Shown in pieces: positions 63,389-64,000 of a stretch of DNA of 64,000 nt. The notes under the pieces were generated by a model that did not search any database, was not told where the DNA came from, and was given only the letters and a program-made list of their open reading frames with translations. Source of the DNA: BOG-908 sp963795825 (GTDB lineage: Bacteria; Pseudomonadota; Alphaproteobacteria; Acetobacterales; Acetobacteraceae). The position numbers and the translations under genes are program-made. The stretch covers positions 310,001-374,000 of the forward strand of contig CAWCIW010000004.1 of NCBI GenBank assembly GCA_963795825.1, written 5' to 3'. Positions within the stretch are counted from its first letter, which is position 1; every line of letters starts with the position of its first letter.

Positions 63389-64000
63389 ATGAAACACCTG
63401 CGCGATATCTGCATGTCTGTCTGCGTGGCGACCGGTATTCCTGCAGTCGCTTTGGCGGCGCCGCATTTCGTGGAGCGCCAGATCGTGGTGCAAGGGAATC
63501 AGGATTTCGAAGTTACTGGAATAAACGACAGCGGCACAATGGTCGGCACGCTTTACGCGCCGATCACTGCGGCGCCGTCTGGTGTTGTGGTGACGCAGCA
63601 ATCCGTTACGACAATACCTGCTCCTTATAGTATCGGCGGGCCGGCGCAACCGACCTCCATCTACAACGACGGAACGATAATCGGGTCTGTGCAAACTTTT
63701 GTCGGTGGCCATCAAATGTTTGTGTCGCGCGCCGGCGTCATTGACCCGAATTACGAGATCGCGCTGGACTATGGCAGCTCTTTTGGCGTTCTGGGCGTAA
63801 ATACACTTGGCCTTGTGGGATCGAAGGTGTTTTTTACCAGAGTGATTTCACGGACCTTGCCGAACGTGCCGGAATACGGAACGCCGCCGAACTTCCACAC
63901 TGTGGCGCCTATCAAGCAGTTCAACACTATCAAGGGTCTCAGCAAAACAGGCATGGTGTCCGGAACCGCGTTTAACGAAATGGGCCCAAAAGTGATTTTT
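63389..64000 (+). CDS. Secreted protein with HAF-like repeats, truncated by the window end
   Basis: The frame is open from ATG 63389 (GGAGATCCC precedes it) to the window edge, giving at least 204 residues. It has a signal peptide (MKHLRDICMSVCVATGIPAVALAA). Repeated motifs such as VTGINDSGTMVGT, IYNDGTIIGS and LSKTGMVSGTAF match the extracellular HAF repeat pattern (G-x-I-N-x-x-G-x-x-V-G). The function of these repeats is unknown. The C-terminus lies outside. Confidence 0.7.
   Translation, partial: MKHLRDICMSVCVATGIPAVALAAPHFVERQIVVQGNQDFEVTGINDSGTMVGTLYAPITAAPSGVVVTQQSVTTIPAPYSIGGPAQPTSIYNDGTIIGSVQTFVGGHQMFVSRAGVIDPNYEIALDYGSSFGVLGVNTLGLVGSKVFFTRVISRTLPNVPEYGTPPNFHTVAPIKQFNTIKGLSKTGMVSGTAFNEMGPKVIF

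Overview
The window is GC-rich chromosomal DNA from an alphaproteobacterium. The gene content and style point to the Acetobacteraceae, possibly an acidophilic member: a DUF1302/DUF1329 envelope set, a ChpT-type phosphotransferase, a secreted S53 (acid-type) peptidase, tRNA-His with encoded G-1 and CCA, and many A/T-rich hairpin repeats between genes. The genus is not resolved. No rRNA, CRISPR array, transposase or phage gene was seen.

Layout. 0-10.7 kb is housekeeping: queG, a ribbon-helix-helix protein, a lytic transglycosylase, a gamma-carbonic anhydrase, argC, an acetyltransferase, rplM-rpsI, an NAD-binding protein, a MarC protein, tRNA-His, mobA and an aminotransferase. 10.7-18.1 kb is a nitrogen-assimilation block: glnB-glnA and glnK-amtB-glnA, the two glnA copies being almost identical and each preceded by the same repeat. 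A frameshifted porin gene lies between the two halves, and glnK has a recognisable NtrC/sigma-54 control region. 18.3-20 kb holds small envelope or hypothetical genes.

20.3-38.3 kb looks like one functional island for a hydrophobic substrate. It has a DUF1302 outer-membrane protein, a YCF48-like periplasmic propeller, an RND/MMPL transporter and two divergent DUF1329 proteins. These are followed by beta-oxidation-type enzymes (phosphotransferase, thiolase, SDR, GMC oxidoreductase, enoyl-CoA hydratase), a TetR regulator and a Tat-exported FAD oxidoreductase. The natural substrate cannot be told from sequence.

38.4-43.8 kb carries zwf, three small proteins, tRNA-Glu, galU and phosphomannomutase. 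44.4-50.5 kb is a tightly overlapped chemotaxis operon (chpT-like, hybrid cheA, cheW, cheY, cheB, cheR) on the minus strand. 50.9-57.9 kb contains two large RND pump genes broken by many single-base shifts. Between them sits an AT-rich orphan gene inside a repeat element. 58-64 kb holds a frameshifted aldo/keto reductase, a Cys/Met PLP enzyme, an FMN reductase, an S53 peptidase and the start of a secreted HAF-repeat-like protein.

The most unusual feature is a family of palindromic elements at about 15 intergenic sites. Each full copy has two inward-facing, roughly 45-bp hairpin arms around a nested palindromic centre. The arms show compensatory stem changes (GTCC/GGAC versus CTTC/GAAG). One copy carries a foreign-looking gene between its arms. 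Several genes are broken by frameshifts. The ones that could be resolved by eye are mostly single extra bases, so sequencing error must be excluded before calling them pseudogenes.
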